In this document: positions 37,490-49,079 of the stretch, one piece after another | How positions within the stretch are numbered: the stretch's first letter is position 1 | Layout: every line of letters begins with the position of its first letter | Origin: Hyaloscypha bicolor E | Lineage: Eukaryota; Ascomycota; Leotiomycetes; Helotiales; Hyaloscyphaceae | Assembly (NCBI RefSeq): GCF_002865645.1 | Contig: NW_020194530.1 | Span: 10,652 to 74,651 of the forward strand | Length of the DNA: 64,000 nucleotides | Reading direction: 5' to 3' | The notes under the pieces: generated by a model | What the model saw: only the letters and a program-made list of their open reading frames with translations | What the model was told of the DNA's origin: nothing | Databases searched by the model: none | Made by a program: the position numbers and the translations under genes

Positions 37490-37971
37490 ATGCAATCCAG
37501 ACTTTCCCCGGGAGGGATTTTGTTCAATGACTTGAACGAAAACCTAGAACCCTTACCAAAAAGTTTCTACCCGGGAGCATGCGATAATTGCGAGGACTCT
37601 TATTCTACTAATCGACAATGCTCAGAGGGACCATGTCGCAGTTGCCAAGTTGCGTCCCGCGCTTGCGGGAGGGAGAGAGATCAGTTTAAACACTAGGTCC
37701 CGCTTTAACCGAATGTTAAATGTTATTCTTGTCTGTTAATTGTAACACTATGCGCTGACTTTTTGAAACCAGTCAAAAGCAAATTCCTGATTTCAAATGA
37801 CCCTTTTGCCGAGAGTCCATCGCCCCTGGAAACCTTCCGCATAGCAACCATTTAGGACGACATATGGAAGAGGTTTCCTTCCCCCTTGTAACGAAGCCGT
37901 ATAAAGACTGGCAATTCTATGAAAATACTTCTTCTAGCGGATCTGCGAAGTCACTTGATTTGGGGTTATAA
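37490..37971 (+). pseudogene. Cys-rich zinc-cluster-like ORF and downstream relic
   Basis: A 68-residue frame (37490-37696) starts at a good ATG (ACCATGC). It ends with six cysteines, CxxC-x9-C-x4-CxxC-x6-C (segment ACDNC...CRSCQVASRAC), similar to a Zn2Cys6 binuclear cluster but with an over-long first loop. Downstream, 37,772-37,971 holds further coding-like segments (NDPFAESPSPLETFRIATI, a TAG, then DDIWKRFP, and in the next frame a terminus ending SAKSLDLGL). The TAG can be explained as a mutated Trp. This may be the remainder of the gene to its left or a separate broken gene. Confidence 0.35.
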
Positions 37972-38187
37972 TTAAGGCGCTCTAAGCCCGAGCTCTTATT
38001 AATAAATAATTACCCTATTATTACAAATTAAATATTAAATACCAAACCAAACCAAGATACCAAGCCATATTCTAGTCGAAAAAATGAGTTTTACTTATAA
38101 CTCTAATTTAATTATAAATAGATAATATAATAGCTTTTAATAAAGTTTAGAAAAAAGTATTTAATATATATAATAATTAATTAGTTT

Positions 38188-38485
38188 TATAAGGTGTTTA
38201 TTAGTAGGTAATAAGACAATAGAATGAATTAGTATATTATAAAACTATAGTATTAAATTCAGTATAGAACTAATCTCTATTTCTTCTATAAGGTCTAGGG
38301 AAGCTTTCTCTAAATAGGAGGCCCTAATAGTATATATATAATTAGTAATTTATAAGCCTAATATATATAATATAAATAGTAATTAGTTATAGTATTAAAG
38401 AACTACTAATCTTCCTAATTAATACCTGTAATATCCGAGATTCGTTATATACTCTCAAGTTATATATAACCCTATATATATTATA
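38188..38485 (-). repeat. 3' LTR of the gypsy element
   Basis: Aligns along its whole length with 45722-46019, including AGTATAGAACTAATCTCTAT and TAGGAGGCCCTAATAGTATA. Same length, 298 bp. Differences are almost all transitions. Confidence 0.85.
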
Positions 38486-41400
38486 ATTATATTCTCTTCT
38501 AGAATCTTATTTCTAAGATCTATTAATCTATTCTAGTAAATATTTAATTAATTATTCATTTAATTAAGGTAAACTTCTAATATCTTAGAAAGTGGTTTTA
38601 CTAATATAATCTGGATAATAAATATAAAAATCATCTAATTAGATTAGAGCTAAGTAAATAAGAAGGAAGAGTAATTATATTTCAGGTATAGAGGCTAGCT
38701 AGTAATTGCAATTTCATTTGAGATCTGAGTATTTTAATTAGCTTAATCTAAAATACTAAGGTACTATTTTATAAAATTAATACTATTTATTAGATCTTAT
38801 ATTAGAATAATCTAAATAGCTATATAGAAAGAATTTAATAAATATTTATATAAGAAACCTATATAAATATTTCTAAGGTTCTAGAGATTATTTATAGGCT
38901 TCTAGAAATATATATTAATTAGTTATACTAAATTCCGATTAGAACTAGTATAAAAACTAGTAATTAATTTAGGTGATTTCTTATTTCTATAAAAGAACCT
39001 CTTTATATTATTATATACTTTCTTTCTTTCTAATAACTATATATATAATAACTTCTTCTATTATTATTTTCTAGCCTTTTCTTTTACTCTTTTTCAAGTC
39101 TTCTTTAATTATTTTTAATTAATTCTATAATATCTTTTTCTAGCTTTATTATTTACTAATATAATAATAAGTATAAAGGTAACCTTATAGCCTCCTTTCC
39201 TATTATTAGTAAATACTTGAAATGTTTTAAATATTTGCTTATTAATTCCTTTATCTTATATATTATAATACCTAGTAAAAATAATTATAACTATTATAAT
39301 AAGGGTTCTGAGTCTTATATATTAGTAAGTTCTTTAGTATTAATATCTATTAAAGCTAATATAATTTCAAATTCCTTATTACTTATTAGAGGCTTACCGG
39401 TTCTAGAATAATACTATTATAACCTTTAAGAAATTTCTTAAAACATATTCTAAATAATATTATACTAATGAAAATAATACTATTAATTAGGTTTTTAAAA
39501 ACTAGAAAGATACTAATAAGCTTCGGAATTTTTCTTTTTATCTTAATAAAATAGAAGATAATACTACTTGAATTAGTATCCTAAAGATAAATTCTTTTCT
39601 AATATATTTAGGTATTTACTAATTTCTTAAAGAAATATTACAAAATCTACTTTTAAGATATTAATCTTATTACTATAATTACTATTAAGATTACTAAATA
39701 GTTTACTACTAGTATTTCAAGTACTAATAATATAATACTTATAGCTATTCGAGATCTGATTTTAGAAGTTCGGGCCTTTTATAAGATATATATAATAGTT
39801 ATAAATTCCTTACTTACTTCTCTTAATATTCTTAATACTAATATTATTATAATATAACTATATTTCGTTAAGAGATAAGCAGATTCCGGAAAGTATTAGC
39901 TAATTCTTTACTAAGTCCTAAATAGGACTAGTATTTAGTATTCTTGCTTTAGGAATTGGGAATTTATAAGAATTAGAGTTTATTTATTTGAAATACCTAT
40001 AACTAGTCTATATATAATAAACCTTTCTTAATCCTAAATCTTTTTCTAATAATTTAAATATAATTCTTATAAGCCTTAATAAAATTCTGGAAAACTTTTA
40101 TAAATAAAAAAATCCTAGAGAAAGAATATCTCTATTATTATTTCAGGCCTTTTTTTAGCTATCTAGATTCTTTTTTTCTTTTAAGTAACCTTTTTCTTAG
40201 TAGTTTAGAATTCTTTTTAATTTTAAGAGATTATTAAAAGATAGTTTCGGATTTTAAGCTATAGTTTTAATTATATAATTTTAGAAGTTTCTTGGAATTT
40301 TTAAAGTTAGGGAAAGTAGATAACTAAATATTATAATCTTTAGGCTAGGCTTTCTATTTAATTAAATACTATTACTTCTTACTTTTATTATTTTATTAAT
40401 AATTAATAATAGCCTCTATTTCCTATTTTTATTCTTTATTATTATTTATTAATTCCGGAAGTTTTCCGGAAGAATATAGATATAGCTTCTAATTTTTTTT
40501 TACTATATATTCTTTAAAAAGGGAAATATAGAAAGTTAGATATAAATAATTATATATACTTAATAATTCTAACTTATATATCGAATTACTAATATATTTA
40601 AAAATCCTAAATAGATCTATAAATTTTGGCTCAAGTTTCCTTATTTTAAGTTTAATATTTCTTATTAATAGTATTATCTAGGTTCTTTTAAAATAGTATT
40701 TAGCTAACTAGTATTTATTATAATAGATTTCCCGGTTATTTTATATATAATACTATAAATTCTTAAGCTTTTTCCATTTTACTTTAAAGGTTTCTAGCTT
40801 CTTATATATAGCTAGTATCTCTTTTATAATTCTGTTTTTAGAATTCTATAGAAATTGAGAGTAATATCTGTAATATATATAGAAAGATATATTTTATAAA
40901 ATCTAATATTTTGAGTTATTATATATAAATTCTATAAAAGACAATTTCTTAAACTAGTTATTCTTTTAGGTATTATAATAATATCTCAGGTAGTATTTCA
41001 GGGCCTGGTTTTACTTTTCTATCTAACTATTTGTCTGAGAATAGTAAGCTATATTTAAATACTATTTATATATTAAATAGAAATAGAAAGTAAATTAGAA
41101 CTAGCTAGTAAATACTATTTCTCAATTAGAAATAATTCTATTAGAAAAGCCAAAAATCGAGAAAATATATTTCTATATAATCTTAGTAAGCTCTAGAGAG
41201 TTAATAGTCTTATAGTATATAATATATCTTACTATTTTAGAGTACTAGTTAATAATTATAAGAATTATATTAAAATCGGGATCTTCTATTAGATTCTTAT
41301 ATAGTAGTAAACCTATAATAAAATCTATAGAGATCTTATTCTAGAGTCTCTTAGGCTATAATAGACTATTAAGCAGACTATATAATAAATATCTTTTTAT

Positions 41401-42959
41401 CTTAATTCTCTAGTAAATATTATATTCTTAATAATAATTATAAATATTTTCTTTTATATTCTCTTAATACTAAAATCTTCTAAAAAGCTTAAGAGTTTTC
41501 TTTATTTTATAATATCCGGTTATTAGGTTATTATAATAAAGCTTTATAACTTCTTAATATAAAGCAGGATTATTAGATATAATAATTCTTAAATAGTATT
41601 TAAGTAAACCCGAATTATTTTTCCAGATTTTCTTTTCTTTAATATCTTTCTTACTAAGCCTTTACTTTATAATATTCTAATATTAAAAATTATTTCTCTA
41701 AGCTATCTAGATAATATCTAGAAGGAATTCAGATAAAGAGGCTAATATTATAGTTCTTTTAGTAACTATATATATTTATATATAGGAAATTAGGTATTTA
41801 TAATTATCTAATTCAAAAACTCAAGAGACTAAAAAGTTTTTAGTTCTATTAAATAATATAGTTATAAATACTTTTATTATCTTAGCTATAATAATAGAGC
41901 CTTTAAGATATCTCTCTATACCTTACTTCTTAACTAATTCTATAGTTAAGGAACTTATAAGATAATTTATCTACTTGTCTTATAATAAATATTTCTTCTT
42001 AGCTATTATAGATATAATAAATATTAAATAATACTTATTTCAAAAAGGGAACTCTTTAGATATTTATAAGAACTTCTAAATTATAATTATAAAAGCTTTC
42101 TTTAGCTTATTCTAAAAGATTAGAAGCTAAGTTATATTAATAGAACCTTTTTTATAATTAGGTCTTTTACTAGATCTATTTACTAGATTTAAGGTACTTC
42201 TATAATAAATAATATTAAAATTATATATTATAAGATATATTACCTAATATATTTAATAGCTCTCTAGATATTTTATTTCTATAAAGTATTAGAGGTTATT
42301 ATAGTCTATAATAATCTCGATTATAAACCTGAACTTTTTAAGGTAATAATACTAATACTTAAAGGCTTTAATAATTATAAGTAGCTTTCTATTATAAGTA
42401 CTATAATTATATTTAGCTTTAGAGAATTTCCAGAACTAGAATACTACTAGATACTAGTATTTTTTCGGGTTATTACTAGAATTAACTTATTATAAAATAG
42501 TACTAGTAATTACAAATTTCGATATATTAGTTTTAATATAAATTTTCTTAGAAAAGTCAAAATAGACTAGGACAGGTATTATAATAAAAGCTTTTTTCAA
42601 AGTTTTAAAGCTTTTAGCTACTTTATTTATTTATATAAAGAGACCGGATTTCCGGCCCTTTTCTATTTCTTTTAAAAGATCTATTAAGCCTATAATTATC
42701 TAAAAGTAATAGTAAATAAACCTGTAATAGAAATTAGTAAATTCAAGAAATATTTAAATATTATAAAATAATTTTAGTTCTAGCTATTTAATAATATTAT
42801 AGACCTATTTAGGATCCGTATAAATATCTTCTATTCTAATAAGAAAGCCTAAAAATTCGATTTCCTTAATATTAAACTCGCATTTACTAAGTTTATAAAA
42901 TAGCTTATTTTTATATAACTTAGTAAATATCTAATAAATATAATTATAGTATTTATTTT

Positions 42960-43337
42960 TATTTCGGGAATAAATAAGAATATTATCTAAATAAATAACT
43001 ATAAAATAATTCAGAAGCCCTATAAATATAATATTAATATATATTTAAAATATAGCTAGTATATTAGCTAGTCTAAAAGATATTATAAAATATTTAAAAT
43101 AGCTATAATAGATCCTAAAAGCTGTTTTCTATTTATATTCTTTATAAATTCTTACCTAATAATATATATCCTTAAGATCTAGCTTTATAAAAATCTTGGC
43201 TTCTTAGAACTAATTAAAGGTCTTATTAATAAGAAAAAGTAGATACTAATTCTTAATTATAACTTAATTAAGTCTATAATAATTAATATAAAGATATAGC
43301 CTTCTATTTTTCTTAGGAATAAAAAGGATAAGTGCCT
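42960..43337 (-). pseudogene. Reverse transcriptase domain of the gypsy element
   Basis: On the minus strand one frame shows the ordered Ty3/gypsy RT blocks: LILFIPKKNRRLYLYINYY, VIIKN, FIKLDLKDIYY, KTAFRIYYSYFKY, FRLANILAIF and VIYLDNILIYS. The YLDD active site reads YLDN (GAT to AAT), and Gln/Trp positions are TAA/TAG. These are the expected G-to-A changes of RIP. The element cannot encode an active enzyme. Confidence 0.85.
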
Positions 43338-45721
43338 TTATAAGACTTTTATTAGGCTTTATCTAATATTTATAAAATATATCCTATAAATATAGATATA
43401 ATATTTCTAGTTAGATTTCTAATAAATTATATAAAGGCCTATATAGAACTATATTATCTATATTAATAGAGTATTTAATACTATTAAAATTAGGAAGTTC
43501 CGAAGCTTTATTAAAGTCAAAAACCTCTAAAAAGTCTTTATATTTATTATTCCGGAAATAAATAAGTACTTTTAAGGCCTCTTTCTAAAGAATATTAATT
43601 TGCTATATTAAAAACTTCTATTTAGTATTACTAGAACTATATAATAAAATAGAAATCTAGTAACTATTACAAATATATAAAGCCTATTATCTAGAATAGT
43701 TATATTTGCCTTTTATTAAAAATAAAACTTGAGATACTAGCTTAAGATACTAGTTAAGCTTTTTACTAAACTTTTTCGGTATTAGAATCTCAATATTATT
43801 AGACTATATAAATATATATATTTATTATTTCTTAATATAGTTTATATATTATATAAAGGTTATTTTATAAAATTCTATACTAAAAATAAAGCTATAAGAA
43901 CTAATATTCTTATATTTATAGAACCGGAACTTAAAAGAATATATCTTACTATAATTATCTATAATAAATACCTTAAAATTATAGGCTTAATAGACTTTAA
44001 ATCTATTTCTATAAAAGGTTATAAACTTTTAGTTATATTTAGCTAAAATAGTAAAGCCCTAGCTTTAAATCTAATTATTATTAAGGAAGTTATAGTCTGA
44101 TCCGGTATTATTAAATCTGCTATATATTTTTAAGGTACTTATTTCTGGCTATATTAATCTTATTTAAATAGTTATATAAAATAATATATCTTTTTTATTA
44201 TAGCTAAAATTATTAATATTTAAGATTTGGCTTTTTTTTTTTCCTGTTTCTTAGAAAAGTCTTTTCTAGAATACTTTTCTATAATAATAGTATTAATCTG
44301 CTTTTATAGATACTTTAATTCTTCTATAGTTTTAGTCTTATTAGGGTTTTACTAAGTCTATTTAGTATATTTAAAATACTTTATATTTCCTAAAAAGTAT
44401 TCTTTCTATTTATAAGTCTAATAAATTATATCTAAAGTAGAACTAGTATTTTATTAAGGCCTTAAAAGAGCTAAAGTATTACCTAAAGGTTTCTTATATA
44501 ATTTTCGAAACTTATTCTTTCTTTTTTAATAGTTTTATAAATCAGAATTTGCTAAGTTAGAGTTTTTGGAAGCAGAATTGCCTTTACTAAATTCCTCTAC
44601 CTTTATTCTTTTTAATTTGGGATAAGTAGAATATTCTGCTTTCTAAGCTTTCTTAAGCTACTCGGAAATAGATATTACCTTATTTCCTAAAAGAATAAAT
44701 ATAAGTATCTAATAAGTCTTATAGTTAGATAAAATAGTATTAAGAATCCGGATCCGGTTCTATTTAGGATATAGGTTCTAGTTAATTTCGAGACTAATTA
44801 TCCGAATATATAACTCGGTAATTGTCTTACTATTCTTCTAATAAAAATCTCAGAGCTTCTTAAAGGCATTTTATTAATAGGTTTAAGATACTTGAAATAT
44901 ATTAGCTAAATAGGCTTTAAATTACTTCTAATAAACCTTATATAATAATAGGCTTTACTTTATTATAGCTTTTTAAGTATTATAAAGTTTATTTCTAAAG
45001 GTATTTATAATAGAGTTAACTCTAGAAAAGTATTTATTATAAGTCTAAGATTAGATTCTAAAAACCGCTTTCTAGAAAAATATAAATATCTTCTATTTCT
45101 TAAAGAACTTTCTATAATATAAGTTAAGTATTCGGACCTTAAAAAGCTTTTCTTAGTCCAAATATATCTTTAGGATATTATATAGTAATTTCTAATAGAT
45201 AGTATCGAGATTACTTTTAAAGCTTATTATATTAGGAAAGGAAATAAGTTCTAACTCTATTTCAGAAAGTTCTCTAATAAGAATTACTAAAGAAGAGAAA
45301 ATAAACTTATAAATAGAGTTTTTATAAGATATAGTAAACTATAAGATATCCCTGAGAATATTCTTATATTACTTTAATTATAGGATATACTAGTTAATTA
45401 TATCTACTAATTCTTGCTTTTATTAGAGTACTTTAATTTTAGTATATAAGCTTTATTCTATAGCTTAAGTAATAGTAACTTGAATATTAATCTCGGTATC
45501 TTAATTATTACCGGAATTATTTCCGTTATTATTACTAGTTCTCGGAGGCTTCTAAAGGGCCCTATTAAAAGTATTAGACAAGCCTTTACTATTACCCGTA
45601 TTAGAATTAATCTAGTTAACTTCCTCTATAGAAATAGCTTTAGTAAGAAATTATATATTTCGCAGATTTCGAGATATAATTACTTATTAAACTATCTCTT
45701 TTAAGAATAGAGAGATTAGCT

Positions 45722-46019
45722 TATAAGGTATTTATTAGTAGATAATAAGATAATAGAATAAATTAGTATATTATAAAACTATAATATTAAATTCAGTATA
45801 GAACTAATCTCTATCTCTTCTATAAGGTTTAGGGAAGTCCTCTCTAAATAGGAGGCCCTAATAGTATATATATAATTAGTAATTTATAAGCCTAATATAT
45901 AAAATATAAATAATAGTTAGTTATAGTATTAAAGGACTACTAATCTCCCTAATTAATACCTGTAATATCTGAGGTTTATTATATATTCTTAAGTTATATA
46001 TAACTTTATATATATTACA
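45722..46019 (-). repeat. 5' LTR of the gypsy element
   Basis: Partner of 38188-38485, 298 bp, ending ATATATATTACA on the plus strand, where the other LTR has ATTATA. The element's internal sequence starts directly to the left (minus-strand AGCTAATCTCT); the primer-binding site is too mutated to name the tRNA. Confidence 0.85.
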
Positions 46020-46790
46020 GGTTTTTACTTTAAATTAGTTTGTAATTTAAAAGACTTCAAGTAATATATATAAGCTAAATAATAAAAAACTTTATATTTT
46101 AAGATTTAAATTTTATTAATAATTTATATAATTTATTAAAAATTAAGATTTTTTATTTAATAGCTTTTAATATACTTCTAATACATTTTATAATCTTTTA
46201 AGTTTAAAATAAAAAAAAAGCTTTATATTTATAAAATAATTATTTACTCGAATTATATAATTTTAAAATATAATAATTATAATATGAAAATTAATTAAAA
46301 AATAAAAGACTTTTTCTTATAAAAGAAATAAATTATACTATATAAAATAACTAATATAATTAATAAAAACAAAAGAACTAAACTAATAATTTATGCTTTT
46401 TATTAATACTTTTATAATTATAATATATTATTTGAGCCTAGAACTTTATATAATTTAAAGTTAATTATTTTATAATAAAGTACTTTATAAGATTTCTTAA
46501 TATTAAGATATTTTTGAATATTATATAATAAAAGATATAATTAATAAAAGAAGGTTTTATATAAGAATATAATATTAATTATAAAGAAATATTTGCTTTT
46601 ATAATTCAATTATTTAATTTTTAGATAATAATTATATAAGTAATAAAGCATAAGTAGAAATTATATAATACGAATGCTATAATAGCCTTTTTAACCGAAA
46701 AATTCTTAAAGAAGGAACTGGTCTATATATAGTTCTTACTAGAGCTATATTTATAATATGAGAAATAGCTAAATGCTCTGACAAGTCTAA
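46020..46790. other. AT-rich flank to the methyltransferase gene end
   Basis: RIP-type A/T sequence to about 46,690, then a sharp return to normal composition about 100 bp before the methyltransferase stop codon. No element recognised. Confidence 0.5.
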
Positions 46791-48310
46791 TTACTTCAAA
46801 AGAGGCTTTCTTCCATAAACGACAAAGCTACATATACCAATGTAGTATTAGTCTAGGGCGCTAAAGCGTAGAGGGGTGCTTCTTACATAGGCCAGTATGA
46901 ATGAACCCTCCTTTGTCTCCACTCGCTTCTCACCTGAGCCAGCAGAACCTCCAGCTCCTCTACCTGCCAGCCCAGAAATCGCGTGAAAGTTGCAAGAGAA
47001 ATGCCTTGTAACCCTTGAAGCATGGCCCCCAAACCAAACTTTCCTGCCTCTCGAAGCCGTGGATCTGCAGGCCACAATCCAATTGGAAGCTTAAGATCCA
47101 GCACTGTGATCCCTTTGAAGCCAGGCTCTTCCATTGCAATCCTAATCGTTTCACTATTGAGACGAAGGTCGAATCCCGCCTTTAAACCACCTTCATTCAT
47201 AAGCGTACACCATTTCACCACTGCGCTATTGCTGGGCAGGGTCTTATCATCCGAGAAAGCCATGAGATCGAATTCTTGACTTTCTATCCATCCTCCAGGT
47301 TTGATAGCCGTGTGAAGATTATTTGTGAAGTTGCGACAGCACCATGAGGTACCACTTACTTGTAGCACTCTTGAAAGAAAGATTTCCACTCTCGAACTGC
47401 AAAGCCGTTTGTAATGCGAGTATGGATGAGCTCGATCGAGTTGTCAGGAAACGTCCAAGGGTATTCGGTGCAGTCATGAATCTCAAACTATCAATAACGT
47501 TAAAAAAAATGGACAAGGTTAGCGGTGGTCTACGTACCTGAACGTTCGGGGGAACGCTGTTCTTGTCAGTCACTGTCACCTTTGCTAGACGTCGACAAAC
47601 TGTGAGATGAAATTGAGAGCACTAACAATTGAGGCTGTATTGGACTCAAGTCCGTTCCAATTACTAATCCTGGGTTAGATACAGTATTATTGGTTTTGAA
47701 AGGCTTTTTACCTTTAGCGCTAGGATACTCATCACCTGATAATGGAGTTTAGCTATAGTACTTCGCCTCTTGAGATTTGATCTCAATACTAACCAACGTC
47801 CATTACCCATATACCTGTAGAACTCTTTAGTCAATTAATCAGTAATATCTTTCCTGGGGACTCGCCCGTGCCTGTTCCAATATCCAGTATACACTGTGGA
47901 CTTTTGTCGATTGGCGCGTAGAAATGTTTTCCGTGGAAAAGAATTCGTAATGCATGATACTGGATATCCATTCTAATACATTATAATAGGTAGTGCGAGC
48001 AGTGTTACATCAAGCTGATTTAACCATACCTGTCTTGTTCTTCCTAGAGAGTGTCATTGTTTCAGGTCCATAGATAAAACTGATCTCGGGAGACGAACCT
48101 CATCATTCGGGAGAACATATTCTGGATTATAATCTCAGTACACTGTTAAGGTAACGGAAGAAAGGTAATTGACTTCCTGCATTATACTATGAAGAGTTAA
48201 TTGAATACTTGGTAAGAGAATTCGGACGAGGGTGACCTTACAGCGTGGTATGATCTTCCGTGTTCTACCTCGTACGCCAATATGCTAGACGAAAGAGAAG
48301 CAGTCGACAT
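46791..48310 (-). CDS. TAM/LaeA-type SAM-dependent methyltransferase, possibly decaying
   Basis: Eleven short exons on the minus strand encode about 300 residues. ATG at 48310. Exons: 48310-48242, about 48131-48099, 48043-48030, 47972-47866, 47814-47794, 47735-47712, 47663-47627, 47556-47538, 47487-47360, 47309-46887, 46827-46791. The spliced product reads collinearly with fungal class I methyltransferases: GRSYHA, EYVLPNDEEEQDRMDIQYHA, motif I ILDIGTGTG, MDVGDEYPSAKVIGTDLSPI, QFVPPNVQFEIHDCTE, IKPGGWIESQEFD, GLWPADP, FTRFLGWQVEE and a terminus PIFVVYGRKPLLK. Substrate unknown; relatives methylate small molecules or act as regulators such as LaeA. Oddities: intron 4 has a GC donor (GCGAGT, 47865). 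Intron 9 (47359-47310) starts GTAAGT but ends AC, with no AG nearby. The first intron (donor 48241) has no acceptor keeping the frame. Gene identity is sure; integrity is not. Confidence 0.7.
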
Positions 48311-49079
48311 TATGCTACACGATGCAGAAAATCAATGGTATGTTCACTAGAAAGAGGAGTTCCTCACTCGTCCTGGTAAGCCTCCTCATAGTCGGGCTGG
48401 AGAAAGTCCGGGTTGTTAGAAGCTTCTTATGAAAATGGAAGAGAGGTTCATACAACATCATCTGGCAGAGGTGATACATTTGCAGCCATTCCGAAAGCAA
48501 TCCAAGCTATGCTCTAGAATTCCCCCCTGGAAAATAAATTTAAATTTTCTCTGTGGGTTGCACTTGGTGCTGGATTGAGTGAAAAGGAAGAGACACGGGA
48601 GTATGGAGGGAGTATGGAAAATTGCCCGCCGTCGAGGCGGCGGAGCCAGATGTAACTATCTCGGCGGCCCTTATCTTTGTAATATTCGCCGTTCCTGCTG
48701 CAGTTTCGCATCGGCATGCATAAGAGCGGTCAAAACAACCAGCAACCCTCCCTTTATGGTAATCATTCTTAACATCTGTTTTTACCGGACCGTTCCTATT
48801 AGCCCGCCAGTTACGGGCGTCCAATTAAACCTCCAACTCGCAGTGGTGGTAGTTTAGACCTTGTATCACCCGCCCCCCGATTGGCAAATCCAACCCCTGC
48901 GGTGCCGTGCCCTGATCCAGCTGACAACCCTGGCAAAGTGGCAGCAACCCCGCCCCTCCACACGAAAGAGGAACACCCTCTTTTTCCAACTGAGTCTCAC
49001 CCCGCCATCCTTCTCTTCTCAGTCTGTGATATGGAGGGTTACCAGAATTCCAACTTGCACTACTAGAAACCGCGTCAGT
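48311..49079. promoter_or_regulatory. Shared divergent promoter, methyltransferase/P450
   Basis: The start codons of the minus-strand methyltransferase (48310) and plus-strand P450 (49080) face away from each other across 769 bp. No other convincing gene lies between; frames here lack coding features. The right part is C-rich on the plus strand, as in many fungal leaders. Coregulation is inferred from the arrangement; no specific operator was identified. Confidence 0.5.

Larger units (their letters stand above)
38188..46019 (-). mobile_element. Ty3/gypsy LTR retrotransposon, RIP-degraded
   Basis: Two 298-bp LTRs (38188-38485 and 45722-46019) flank 7.2 kb of internal sequence. On the minus strand the LTR begins TGTAATA and ends CCTTATA, which with one transition is TTACA, giving TGTAA/TTACA inverted ends. 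The flanking 5-bp target duplication is AGTTT (38183-38187) and GGTTT (46020-46024), differing by one G/A transition. A polypurine-like AGAAGAGAATATAA lies just before the minus-strand 3' LTR. The reverse transcriptase is recognisable at 42,960-43,337. All frames carry many TAA/TAG stops, so it is inactive. A gag-like Asn/Ser/Gly-rich relic lies near 45.5 kb. RT before any integrase cannot be checked motif by motif, but RT sequence is of gypsy type. Confidence 0.85.

Noticed and set aside
39217..39411. 64-codon plus-strand frame inside the gypsy element
   Set aside because: Antisense to the element, AT-rich random frame.
45480..45704. 74-codon plus-strand frame next to the right LTR
   Set aside because: It lies antisense to the gag region of the minus-strand gypsy element and has no recognisable features.
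48861..49079. 73-codon upstream extension of the P450 frame starting at 48861
   Set aside because: Residues there (PPPDWQIQPLRCR and similar) do not resemble a P450 N-terminus. The ATG at 49080 directly precedes the membrane anchor.
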